Below, piece after piece: positions 1 to 5,764 of a stretch of 11,182 nucleotides of DNA (its first letter is position 1; the number at the start of each line of letters is the position of its first letter). The notes below the pieces were generated by a model. It searched no databases. It had not been told where the DNA came from and saw only the letters and a list, made by a program, of their open reading frames with translations. Source of the DNA: Deinococcus metalli (lineage in GTDB: Bacteria > Deinococcota > Deinococci > Deinococcales > Deinococcaceae); contig NZ_JACHFK010000026.1 of the NCBI RefSeq assembly GCF_014201805.1, forward strand, positions 1-11,182, read 5' to 3'. The translations under genes were made by a program, and so were the position numbers.

Positions 1-113
1 CTGAATGGGCAGACGGGTGGCCTGAGAGACAGGTGCAGTAGTCTTCCGCGGTGCCATGTCTCATTGTGGCATCCCGCTTTTTGTCCTCAGGCTCTTAAGA
101 CGAGCCCCCGGCG

Positions 114-401
114 CATGTGCGTCCGGCCCGGCCCGACGATGCCCCTATCGCAGCCCTCCATCTCACGCCACAAAGGAGCCCACGTCCATCAAACCGCGGC
201 GCGCCTGGCCACGACCTTCGCTGCCCCCGGGCACACTCACATGGTTGCGGATTACGGTGGACAACCCATCGGGCTGGCCTTGTGCTCCCTTCCCGACTTC
301 CACCCCACCCACGTGGTGGATCGGCCATCTTCTCCATCCACCTGCTACGACGGAAGGCCACGGCCCTCCTTCACCGATTGATCGCCCGACCACTGCTCTA
401 A
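114..401 (+). pseudogene. Decayed GNAT-family acetyltransferase remnant
   Basis: No single open frame makes a convincing protein here, but GNAT-like pieces appear in different frames in the right order. Around 117-155 one frame reads VRPARPDDAPIAALHL, the usual first strand of a GNAT domain. Around 235-290 another frame reads HTHMVADYGGQPIGLALCSL, like the central strand that carries 'dG.pvG'. Around 345-395 the first frame resumes with RKATALLHRLIA, like the helix after the acetyl-CoA loop. At least two frameshifts are needed to join them, and the domain is shorter than the usual 140-170 aa, so I read it as a dead gene. The pattern could also be chance in GC-rich DNA. No start signal is evident. 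Confidence 0.4.
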
Positions 402-423
402 CCCGACACACGTCTCAGTCGGC

Positions 424-454
424 ATTTCCAATAGATTGTTGACAACTTGGAAAT
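424..454. repeat. Nested inverted repeat
   Basis: ATTTCCAA (424-431) is mirrored perfectly by TTGGAAAT (447-454). Inside the 15-nt loop lies a second palindrome, GTTGACAAC (438-446). The arrangement overlaps a -35-like TTGACA and looks like a repressor binding site, but no bound protein can be named. Confidence 0.5.
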
Positions 455-466
455 CCAATGTATCTG
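439..466 (+). promoter_or_regulatory. Candidate promoter without a downstream gene
   Basis: TTGACA (439-444) and TATCTG (461-466) are separated by 16 nt. Transcription to the right would start near 473 and reach the strong hairpin at 514-545. No plus-strand gene follows for more than 1 kb, because the next coding regions are on the minus strand. It may drive a short untranslated RNA or be a relic of a lost gene. Confidence 0.35.
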
Positions 467-513
467 CGACTGGTCTCTATATGCAGCGTGGATGTGACGA
501 GCGGAACCGTATT

Positions 514-545
514 GGGGAGGCCACTGTACTGCACCCGGCCTCCCC
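514..545. terminator. Strong GC hairpin, probable terminator
   Basis: GGGGAGGCC (514-522) pairs perfectly with GGCCTCCCC (537-545) over a 14-nt loop. There is no long T run on either side. On the minus strand it lies about 30 nt past the stop of the 41-aa ORF at 575. On the plus strand it could end a transcript from the promoter at 439-466. Confidence 0.5.
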
Positions 546-574
546 CGTTGTCGAGAACACGCTGAAGAGGTCCC

Positions 575-700
575 TTACCAGTCGCGGGCGAAGAGCTGCT
601 GGCGCAGGCTGACGACGCGGGGCGTCAGCGGCGGCAGGCCGGCGAAGGTGTTGAACGACGTGTCATACGAGTACTGGCGTGTTGGCACGTTGTAGCGCAT
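575..700 (-). CDS. Small leaderless ORF, 41 aa, unknown function
   Basis: ATG at 698-700 opens a 41-codon frame ending in TAA at 575-577. It begins MRYNVPTRQYSYDTSF, ends in LFARDW and is rich in Tyr, Arg and Leu. It has no signal peptide, membrane segment or family motif that I recognise. Support comes from the flanks. A perfect TATAAT on the minus strand (709-714) sits 8 nt before the ATG, which would place the transcript start at or next to the start codon, as in leaderless Deinococcus genes. A strong hairpin follows the stop. It could instead be a fragment of a larger lost gene, because the hydrophilic sequence has no independent sign of function. Confidence 0.45.
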   Translation of the reverse strand: MRYNVPTRQYSYDTSFNTFAGLPPLTPRVVSLRQQLFARDW

Positions 701-708
701 TACAATGA

Positions 709-714
709 ATTATA
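709..714 (-). promoter_or_regulatory. -10 box TATAAT for the 41-aa ORF
   Basis: This is a consensus TATAAT on the minus strand, with 8 nt between it and the ATG at 700. It lies in an AT-rich patch within otherwise GC-rich DNA. No good -35 was found. Confidence 0.5.
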
Positions 715-822
715 TTTTTTCCAACACAAGCCGACACTGACCGAAAAGTGCTCTCCAGATCAGCAATCGAGAAGATCAGATATTCAATTGTCTTGCGAGC
801 GGCAGAGCATAAAATTGGAAAA

Positions 823-1785
823 TCAGTTCCGAAGGCGGAGCCACACCCGGTTCGGATTGAAGCCGAGCACGAACTCCCACGCCCACGGCTCCCGCGACGC
901 GTCTATCACCCGCGTGTAGCCTTTGCGAATCTCCACCTCCATCACCCCCTCAAACCACTCCTTCACCACCCCGAGATCGCCCGTCCCCATCAACGCGTCC
1001 GGCAACGACTCCGAGTGCAGAAGCACGGCCGCCAACAGCGCCCGGCTCACCAAGTCCGGCAGCGCGCTGGGGTTCAGCCAGCCAGGGAACACCGACGTCA
1101 CCCGCTCCCCCGTGCTGATCACCTGCATCCCACCCGTGGCCACCGGGCGCCCGTCCTCGTACGCCATCCAAGTCACCTCGGCCTCGGGCCTGACCTGGCC
1201 GAGTGATGGTTGACCTCCCGCTTCCACCTCGTCCGGCTGCGCCTTCAGCCTCCTCAGCTCGATACCCGCCGCCAGCGCCTCCGCCACCACACCCAGGAGC
1301 ACGTTCCGGCGCACCGTCACCCTGTGCAGCCGGGCCACCCACGGCTGCACCGTGACCGTCCATCCACGCTGGAGATATGCCCGCTCCAGCCGCAGTCCTG
1401 GTTCTCCGCCCGGCACCCACGCCATCAGCTCCTTGATCTTGAACCGTCCGTCATACGCGATGACCTGAAGTCCCGCCTCGATACACGCCAGCAGGGAATC
1501 CGTCAGCTGGTCGTGCCTGGGGTCCGTCAACGCGACGACACTCACGGCGCCACCGTCCAGTAGGTGGAACCAGCCGGCCGCGACCACCTTGCCTCGCCTC
1601 GTGGCCATCCACACGTCGTAGGACGGAAGAAAGCCGCTGGGCCTGAGGTAGCCCATCGGCTGGATGGCATCGAACAGCTCACCGCCGCGCTCAAGGACCC
1701 GGTCGAAGAAGGCGCGCAGAGCGGGCAGGTCGGCTCCGTTCGCGGGGCGGAAGTGGTGGACCTGGGAGGGCATCTGTGGCGCCAT
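823..1785 (-). CDS. GNAT-like N-acetyltransferase family protein, two-domain
   Basis: This is a 320-aa cytosolic protein with no signal peptide. The N-terminus (about 8-30, HHFRPANGADLPALRAFFDR) fits the first strand and helix of a GNAT fold. A second strand pair, VWMATRRGKVVAAGWFHL (about 58-75), is followed by SVVALTDPRHDQ, where the acetyl-CoA strand and pyrophosphate loop would be. A second similar unit begins near residue 205 (VTWMAYEDGRPVATGGMQV), suggesting tandem acetyltransferase domains, as in longer GNAT proteins. The classical R/QxxGxG/A loop is not clear, so the activity is unproven and the substrate unknown. The start is supported by GAGGAG four bases before the ATG. It is divergent from the XRE gene at 1885, with an inverted repeat between them, so that regulator may control it. 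Confidence 0.55.
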   Translation of the reverse strand: MAPQMPSQVHHFRPANGADLPALRAFFDRVLERGGELFDAIQPMGYLRPSGFLPSYDVWMATRRGKVVAAGWFHLLDGGAVSVVALTDPRHDQLTDSLLACIEAGLQVIAYDGRFKIKELMAWVPGGEPGLRLERAYLQRGWTVTVQPWVARLHRVTVRRNVLLGVVAEALAAGIELRRLKAQPDEVEAGGQPSLGQVRPEAEVTWMAYEDGRPVATGGMQVISTGERVTSVFPGWLNPSALPDLVSRALLAAVLLHSESLPDALMGTGDLGVVKEWFEGVMEVEIRKGYTRVIDASREPWAWEFVLGFNPNRVWLRLRN

Positions 1786-1831
1786 AGGACTCCTCTGAAA
1801 GAACGGGGGCAGCCGTATTTCTACTTATAGC

Positions 1832-1856
1832 AAGACTATCAATGAGTAGTCGTCTT
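1832..1856. promoter_or_regulatory. Inverted repeat in the GNAT/XRE divergent region, candidate operator
   Basis: GACTA (1834-1838) and TAGTC (1847-1851) are perfect arms around 8 nt. AAGAC (1832-1836) and GTCTT (1852-1856) give a second partly overlapping pair. It lies between a divergent gene pair, where the short XRE protein encoded at 1885 would be expected to bind. TATAAG on the minus strand just beside it may be the -10 of the GNAT-like gene. Confidence 0.35.
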
Positions 1857-1884
1857 TTCACACCTCCACCGCGAAGCTGCGGGG

Positions 1885-2106
1885 ATGACCCCCGACCCTG
1901 GACAAGCCCGGCTCGAGGAGATCGGCCGCCGTGTGCGTGAGGCCCGGATCCGCCGTGGCTGGAACCAAGACGTCTTCGCCCACCACGCCGGCATCCACCG
2001 CGCCTACATCGGCATGATCGAGAACGGCAAGAAGGATCTAAGGATCTCGACGGTCTACCGGCTCGCAGAGGCGCTCGACGTGCCCGTCATCAGCCTCCTT
2101 CCCTAG
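1885..2106 (+). CDS. XRE-family helix-turn-helix regulator, 73 aa
   Basis: This protein is almost entirely a Cro/C1-type DNA-binding domain. Residues 9-70 show the five-helix pattern: LEEIGRRVREARIRRGWNQD, then the recognition-helix region HHAGIHRAYIGMIENGKKDL, then ISTVYRLAEALDVPVISLL. It has no effector or dimerisation domain beyond the fold, so it is likely a small autoregulator. It is transcribed away from the GNAT-like gene across a 99-bp spacer with an inverted repeat. Only a weak GGGG precedes the ATG. The gene ends against the relic of another XRE gene read from the opposite strand, with the two stop codons overlapping at 2103-2106. Confidence 0.85.
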   Translation: MTPDPGQARLEEIGRRVREARIRRGWNQDVFAHHAGIHRAYIGMIENGKKDLRISTVYRLAEALDVPVISLLP

Positions 2107-2258
2107 TCAGCCCGAAGCAGTTCCGCCACATCGACCTTCAGGGCGTCCGCGATCCTCTGCAGGTGGTCAAGCGTCACGTTCGAGGTATTCGCATTCTCCA
2201 GGGCGCTGCAGGTAGACGCCCGCTGGCTGTTGGGCCTGCTGGATTGAGTCAGTCGATA
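2103..2258 (-). pseudogene. C-terminal half of an XRE-family HTH gene
   Basis: Read on the minus strand, this frame gives YRLTQSSRPNSQRASTC, then SALENANTSNVTLDHLQRIA, then DALKVDVAELLRAD and a stop at 2103-2105. That matches helices 2 to 5 of an XRE domain ('LsQ..gvs...is.lE.g...vtLdtLqrIAdAL.v....LL'). No ATG or GTG start is visible. The frame closes with a TGA about 39 codon positions upstream of the homology, inside the intact XRE gene at 2249-2467. I therefore read it as a truncated copy, perhaps the scar of an insertion or recombination that placed the neighbouring XRE gene here. The recognition helix itself (SSRPNSQRASTC) has drifted. Confidence 0.6.
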
Positions 2259-2467
2259 AGCTCGCCCGCTCTTACGCCGAATGCCAGCGCGAGCTTCTCA
2301 ACGATGTCAATGCCGGTGCCGCTCCGGGCCCGCTCGATCACGCTGATCTGGTTGTGGTGCAGCGAGGCGTGCGCCGCAAGGTCTTCCTGTGACCATTCCC
2401 GCTCCTGCCGCAGCCGCCGCACGTTGTCCGCCAAGCGCTGACGGATGGAGGGCGCTGGATTGGACAT
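2249..2467 (-). CDS. XRE-family helix-turn-helix repressor, 72 aa
   Basis: The protein is one Cro/C1-type domain. Helix 1 is about residues 7-19 (RQRLADNVRRLRQEREW), followed by SQEDLAAHASLHHNQISVIE, which contains the turn and recognition helix, then TGIDIVEKLALAFGVRAGEL. I use ATG at 2467; an in-frame TTG at 2476 would add three residues but is less likely. Minus-strand TATTCT (2491-2496) would give a leader of about 17 nt. The gene is divergent from the JAB-like gene at 2544, and the palindromes at 2504-2531 lie between both promoters, so autorepression together with repression of the neighbour is likely. Its 3' end overlaps the relic HTH frame by about 10 nt. Confidence 0.85.
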   Translation of the reverse strand: MSNPAPSIRQRLADNVRRLRQEREWSQEDLAAHASLHHNQISVIERARSGTGIDIVEKLALAFGVRAGELID

Positions 2468-2490
2468 CGCGCTCAATGATGGGTCAGCCC

Positions 2491-2496
2491 AGAATA
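2491..2496 (-). promoter_or_regulatory. -10 box for the XRE repressor
   Basis: TATTCT on the minus strand lies 23 nt before ATG 2467. The -35 region would fall inside the palindrome at 2504-2519, consistent with repressor control. There is no close match to TTGACA. Confidence 0.35.
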
Positions 2497-2503
2497 GGCA
2501 ACC

Positions 2504-2531
2504 ACACTGAATTCAGTGTCATTGAATTCAG
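2504..2531. promoter_or_regulatory. Tandem palindromic operators around GAATTC
   Basis: ACACTGAATTCAGTGT (2504-2519) is a perfect 16-bp palindrome. ATTGAATTCAGT (2521-2532) repeats the core with one altered base. The centres are 15 bp apart. Both lie between the divergent XRE and JAB-like genes and abut the -10 box at 2533, so they are very likely binding sites of the XRE repressor. Confidence 0.65.
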
Positions 2532-2532
2532 T

Positions 2533-2538
2533 TACAAT
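2533..2538 (+). promoter_or_regulatory. -10 box TACAAT, leaderless start of the JAB-like gene
   Basis: TACAAT is followed by 5 nt and then the ATG at 2544. This spacing would start transcription at the initiation codon. No Shine-Dalgarno sequence is present, supporting a leaderless message. Confidence 0.55.
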
Positions 2539-2543
2539 ACCAC

Positions 2544-3056
2544 ATGCATCGCGCTACTCAGCGGTACCTCGGCCTCCCCGAAACTTGGCCCACCCAGGAC
2601 GACCAACTCCTTCCCATCCAAACCGTCAAAATCCAAGGCCGCGCCCAAACACACCTCCTCCAGGCCCTCGACATCCGCGGCCGCTGGCACGGTGGCGCCC
2701 TGTTCGGCAGCCATCTTTCCGGCACCCTTGAGGTGCCCCTGATCACCGCGTCCGCCCCCCCCGGGACGGTCAGCCACCCCCTCACCCTGTCCCTTCCTTA
2801 CCTCATCGGCGCCAGCCAGATCGTTACGACGTTCCTGAGCGCGGGGGTCGACTGGGTCGGCCAATGGATTGCCGCCCCCGACGGTCGCCTCCCCGACCGA
2901 CGGGCCGACCTCCTCTGGGTCAACTTCGGGGCCCGCCGTGGCCTCATCGACGACCGACACCCCTTGGCGGTCATCGGCCTCCGCGAGGGCTCCCTTGTCG
3001 GGCGAGCGTACATCTGGGACGAGGGCGAGCCCATCGAGGTGGACTGCCCCGTCTGA
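2544..3056 (+). CDS. JAB/MPN-fold protein with lost metal ligands (pseudo-JAMM)
   Basis: This 170-aa protein follows the layout of bacterial Mov34/MPN/PAD-1 (JAB) domains. RWHGGALFGSHLSGTLEV (47-64) sits where ETGGxLxG is usual. DWVGQWIAAPDGRLPDRRAD (103-122) sits where the GEWHxHPxG...PSxxD metal site is usual, and AVIGLREGSLVGRAYIW (142-158) matches the closing strands. The HxH pair of active JAMM peptidases is replaced by Ile109 and Ala111, the upstream Glu by Trp48 and the Ser by Asp; only Asp122 remains. If the alignment is right, zinc-dependent isopeptidase activity is unlikely and a binding or regulatory role is more plausible. It is paired divergently with an XRE repressor and probably leaderless. 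The family call rests on motif layout only; an unrelated hypothetical protein is the alternative. Confidence 0.6.
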   Translation: MHRATQRYLGLPETWPTQDDQLLPIQTVKIQGRAQTHLLQALDIRGRWHGGALFGSHLSGTLEVPLITASAPPGTVSHPLTLSLPYLIGASQIVTTFLSAGVDWVGQWIAAPDGRLPDRRADLLWVNFGARRGLIDDRHPLAVIGLREGSLVGRAYIWDEGEPIEVDCPV

Positions 3057-3092
3057 CCACTCACCAGCTGAGGCCGAGACGCGCCGGACGGA

Positions 3093-3133
3093 AGCCAGTT
3101 TGGCTGCACATGCGCTGCCTGATTCCAGGCAGC
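3093..3133. terminator. Hairpins between convergent genes, probable bidirectional terminator
   Basis: GCTGCCTG (3114-3121) pairs perfectly with CAGGCAGC (3126-3133) around a 4-nt loop. A smaller stem, AGCCA/TGGCT (3093-3105), is next to it. The larger stem begins 6 nt past the stop of the C1 peptidase gene (minus) and lies about 60 nt past the stop of the JAB-like gene (plus). No U tract follows on either strand. Confidence 0.5.
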
Positions 3134-3138
3134 CATCG

Positions 3139-3873
3139 TCAGAGCGCACTGACAGGCGAGGCCGGTCGCACCGATGGTGGCGCGACATACCACGCAGACG
3201 TGCCGACAAGATTGGCGATCAACCACTCGCCGGAACAGAATCCGTGGCCCTGGACTCCCCAGCTCGATCCCCAGGAATTGCGAATGATGAATTCACCTCG
3301 CCGGCCAGGACGCGCAGCCTCGTCGTACCCGACCAAAACGATGGCGTGTCCGCCAAGTCGAACAGGATCCGGGACATCCGGAATCTGCCCTCCTAATGCC
3401 GCTATGAAGGCAGGCCCAATGCGGATACCTACCGCAACGGGATACCCCTGGGCCAACAGCTCCGCGACGGTGTCCACCGAGAACGCCACAGAGCGGAGTG
3501 TGGCCTGACGACAGTGCTGGGGATCAAGCGCGCCACTGGGCGGGGCGTAACTCGCGGCTGTTTCGTCTCGCTGGTCGTCGTAGGGCCAGAAGGTGTCGGC
3601 CGGCTGCCCAATGCTCGTCAGGGCCGCCTGCGCCTGCTGGAAGGATGCTCCGCTGGTTCCCCGGGGTTGCCCCTGACGGCATCCCCAGTACAGGACCTCC
3701 TCAGACAGGTGCAAGGAGAGATCCACGCCCGCTTCCGAGGTCAGCGTCTGGGCTTCATGCACCGCCGTGACGGCGAACGCCATGCAGGTGCCGCGCTGTC
3801 CCTGATCACGGACGGGAGGCAGGGCGGAACGGAGATCCAATTGCGGCCATTTTCGCGTGACGTGGTGGGTCAT
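3139..3873 (-). CDS. C1-family (papain-like) cysteine peptidase, no pro-domain
   Basis: This 244-aa protein has the full papain catalytic set: oxyanion Gln24 in PPVRDQG, nucleophile Cys30 in QRGTCMAFA, His176 in LGGHAIVLVGYD and Asn199 in IIRNSWGSSWG. Spacing Q24-C30 equals Q19-C25 of papain. It starts almost directly at the mature domain, with no inhibitory pro-region and no signal peptide, so it should be cytosolic and intrinsically active unless restrained. Its ATG overlaps the TGA of the upstream gene by four bases (ATGA), implying coupled translation. That neighbour carries a chagasin-like inhibitor domain, the classical type of inhibitor for this family, so the two likely act as a pair. 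It is the last gene of the operon and is followed by a hairpin. The substrate is unknown. Confidence 0.88.
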   Translation of the reverse strand: MTHHVTRKWPQLDLRSALPPVRDQGQRGTCMAFAVTAVHEAQTLTSEAGVDLSLHLSEEVLYWGCRQGQPRGTSGASFQQAQAALTSIGQPADTFWPYDDQRDETAASYAPPSGALDPQHCRQATLRSVAFSVDTVAELLAQGYPVAVGIRIGPAFIAALGGQIPDVPDPVRLGGHAIVLVGYDEAARPGRRGEFIIRNSWGSSWGVQGHGFCSGEWLIANLVGTSAWYVAPPSVRPASPVSAL

Positions 3874-4898
3874 GCCAGAAACGGCTGCTGGCGTGCGCTG
3901 ACGCCGCGCTCCGCGCTGCCTGCTGGATGGGGCGTGATATTCAGGTCAATGCCGTAGCGGTCTACAGGTTCACCCGAACCCTGCCATGGCCTTTCCTTGC
4001 GAAGCTCCAGATGGGCGCCTCCCGCATGTATCACCCGCAGCACGAACCGGCGAAGTCCGGATCCACCCAGCACGTTCTCGTCCGCCTCCGGACCCTGCAG
4101 GAACTGATCCACCAGTACCTCTACTGCGGGCTCAGCTCCCGTCGAGACCGGAGCGGTCCAGATATAGCCCGTCGAGGGCATCTCGGGAAGCTGGACGACC
4201 AGTTCATCACTGACCCGCGGATACACCACCCGCCCCGCATCCTGGTAATCCAGCGGCCAGACGTCCACCCGCCCATTGAGCGGACGTTCGCCGCCGCGCA
4301 GCTGGGTTTTGACATGCAGCGGGCTGACGCTGATCAGCCGACTGTAGATCTGCGGCGAAATCACGTCCAGGGCGCGCAACTGGGTCACTGTCGCCTGATA
4401 GCTTGCCCCCATTTCTAGACCCATCAGGTACGCCTGCTGCGGCGTCGGCTCGGCACCTTCCCGGGGCAGTCCCGCCTGGCGAACTAGGGTATAGACCAGT
4501 CGAGGCGGCATCAGAAAGTTGGCTGCAAAGGCTTGCGCCTCGACCTCGATCATACTGTCGGTGACGCGGTCACGGGCCAGGCCCAGTTCAACCTCGCCGT
4601 CCACACTCTCGGCGTGACCCATCTCATGGTGACCGAATTCATGCGCGGCCGTGAAGCGCTGCAGGCTCGGCGGATGCTTGGCGTTCAACAAAATGCCGCT
4701 GATGTCGCCGCCTTGATCTGGAATCCGCTTGTAAAGCCCGTAGACGTCTAGCGGCTGGAACATGAGCCACACGCTGGAGCGCTCGATGATGCGGAACACA
4801 TCGATACGGCGGCCTGTGTCCGTCCCCAGGCGTTCGTGTGTCGCTGCCGCCGCCGACGTGCCACGCTGTTTGGCCAAGGCTCGGGTTCTGGCGTTCAT
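3870..4898 (-). CDS. ImmA/IrrE metallopeptidase fused to a chagasin-like (I42) inhibitor domain
   Basis: This is a 342-aa protein with two recognisable parts. Residues about 30-200 are an ImmA/IrrE-type zinc peptidase: RFTAAHEFGHHEMGH holds HExxH (His86, Glu87, His90), and IEVEAQAFAANFLMPP (117-132) supplies the third-ligand Glu region and the family signature. A helix-turn-helix-like segment follows (about 153-190). Residues about 205-325 match chagasin-type inhibitors: EMPSTGYIW (239-247) for the NPTTGY loop, LGGSG (277-281) for the glycine loop, and RPW (303-305) for the third loop. Known IrrE/ImmA enzymes cleave XRE repressors; the XRE gene lies 7 nt upstream and the C1 peptidase overlaps downstream. 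A longer frame from 4997 would overlap the XRE gene by 92 nt, so I chose ATG 4898. The inhibitor presumably restrains the C1 peptidase, which is inference. Confidence 0.8.
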   Translation of the reverse strand: MNARTRALAKQRGTSAAAATHERLGTDTGRRIDVFRIIERSSVWLMFQPLDVYGLYKRIPDQGGDISGILLNAKHPPSLQRFTAAHEFGHHEMGHAESVDGEVELGLARDRVTDSMIEVEAQAFAANFLMPPRLVYTLVRQAGLPREGAEPTPQQAYLMGLEMGASYQATVTQLRALDVISPQIYSRLISVSPLHVKTQLRGGERPLNGRVDVWPLDYQDAGRVVYPRVSDELVVQLPEMPSTGYIWTAPVSTGAEPAVEVLVDQFLQGPEADENVLGGSGLRRFVLRVIHAGGAHLELRKERPWQGSGEPVDRYGIDLNITPHPAGSAERGVSARQQPFLA

Positions 4899-4905
4899 GG
4901 GGAGC

Positions 4906-5298
4906 TCAAGACTGATCCGTGGACGTGAGGGAAGGCGCCCGTCCAGCCTGACGCAGGAACTCGGCAAACCGCAGCACCTGCTGCTGATCCTGCTCACTCA
5001 GTCCCTTGGACGCCCGGTACAAGGCGCGGGCCGTGTCATCTTGAGGCGCAGATAACACCTCGTCGTCGTCGAAGAAGTACGTCAGCGGCTTCTTGAGCAG
5101 CTGGGCGAGCCTGTGGAGTTCGATGCTGCTGACCTTGCGCTTACCCGTCTCGAGGGCGGACATGGCTGGTCGGGAGATCCCGATCTGATCCGCGACGAAT
5201 TCCTGTGACAGCCCCAGGTACTCCCGGGCCTCCTTCACGCGCTCGGCGAGGTGCCGTTCCTGCTCTGCGGCGAGTACATACTCCGTCTGCTGTTCCAT
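4906..5298 (-). CDS. XRE-family regulator, candidate substrate of the adjacent IrrE-like peptidase
   Basis: This is a 130-aa protein. Residues about 16-75 are an XRE domain: HLAERVKEAREYLGLSQEFV, then the recognition region ISRPAMSALETGKRKVSS, then IELHRLAQLLKKPLTYFF. An acidic linker (DDDEVLSAPQDD) leads to a C-terminal helical part (about 100-122, LSEQDQQQVLRFAEFLRQ) that could dimerise. XRE repressors of this size next to ImmA/IrrE peptidases are usually the protein those peptidases cut, as DdrO is by IrrE in Deinococcus or ImmR by ImmA in ICEBs1. The sequence is not DdrO. A strong Shine-Dalgarno, AAGGGAGGA, precedes the ATG by 5 nt. A 64-nt gap separates it from the holo-ACP synthase gene upstream, with no convincing promoter, so read-through from the carrier genes is likely. 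Confidence 0.87.
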   Translation of the reverse strand: MEQQTEYVLAAEQERHLAERVKEAREYLGLSQEFVADQIGISRPAMSALETGKRKVSSIELHRLAQLLKKPLTYFFDDDEVLSAPQDDTARALYRASKGLSEQDQQQVLRFAEFLRQAGRAPSLTSTDQS

Positions 5299-5362
5299 GG
5301 CGTTCCTCCCTTGTCTTCATGGTGCGGTGAACGGTGCAAAGCCGTGTGGATCCGCGTCACCA

Positions 5363-5764
5363 TCACGGCATACCGATACGTGCGGCGCCCGAGCAGGCCA
5401 TCACGAACGCGATGACCTGCTGATCACCGTGGGACAGACTGAGGCGCCAGACCTCCAGGTTCATGAGCCGAGCGCGCTGCGCCGCCTCACCGTGCAGGTG
5501 CAACGACGGCTGCCCAGATGCGGCGCTGACGACCTCGATGTCTGTGGTCTCAACGCCATCACGGAGGCCGGTTCCAAGGGCCTTGGCCGCGGCCTCCTTG
5601 GCGGCAAACCGCGCGGCGAGACGTGCGTGATCTCCACGACACCAGGCGCGCTCAGCGGCCGTGAAATTGCGCTCGCAGAACGCCTCACCGCCCACTTCAA
5701 GGATGCGGCCCCACCGCTGAAGGTCAATGAGATCGACGCCGCACGCCCACGCCATCGTCATCAC
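5363..5764 (-). CDS. acpS-like: Holo-ACP synthase (AcpS-type phosphopantetheinyl transferase)
   Basis: This 133-aa protein has the AcpS hallmarks: ACGVDLIDLQRWG near the N-terminus (Asp in GVDL binds Mg), CERNFTAAERAWC, then ARFAAKEAAAKALGTG with the catalytic Glu-Lys pair, and the closing LSHGDQQVIAFV. It moves phosphopantetheine from CoA onto a conserved serine of a carrier protein. The obvious substrate is the carrier encoded at 7646-7945 in the same operon. The length is normal for AcpS, making this a likely second copy beside the housekeeping enzyme. GTG at 5764 overlaps the upstream stop (GTGA); ATG at 5761 or 5755 are alternatives near the AAGGTGG ribosome site. Three genes separate it from its partner by coding order, all on one transcript. 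Confidence 0.88.
   Translation of the reverse strand: MMTMAWACGVDLIDLQRWGRILEVGGEAFCERNFTAAERAWCRGDHARLAARFAAKEAAAKALGTGLRDGVETTDIEVVSAASGQPSLHLHGEAAQRARLMNLEVWRLSLSHGDQQVIAFVMACSGAARIGMP

Noticed and set aside
748..1206. Plus-strand 152-codon frame rich in His, Arg and Pro
   Set aside because: It is the reverse complement of the GNAT-like gene, with the composition typical of a shadow frame.
2532..3209. Minus-strand open frame of 225 codons across the JAB-like gene and the following intergenic region
   Set aside because: It runs through the palindromic promoter and the terminator hairpins and has no domain pattern. The plus-strand frame has recognisable strands and a promoter.
3870..4997. 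Longer start for the IrrE-like protein at 4997
   Set aside because: It would overlap the XRE gene by 92 nt and add a Ser/Arg-rich segment with no homology. ATG 4898 lies just after the XRE stop.
4906..5298. Identity with DdrO, the IrrE substrate of the Deinococcus radiation response
   Set aside because: Size and context fit, but the sequence differs clearly from the DdrO I remember, and I found no RDRM-like palindrome in the window. It is treated as a separate XRE/IrrE-type pair.
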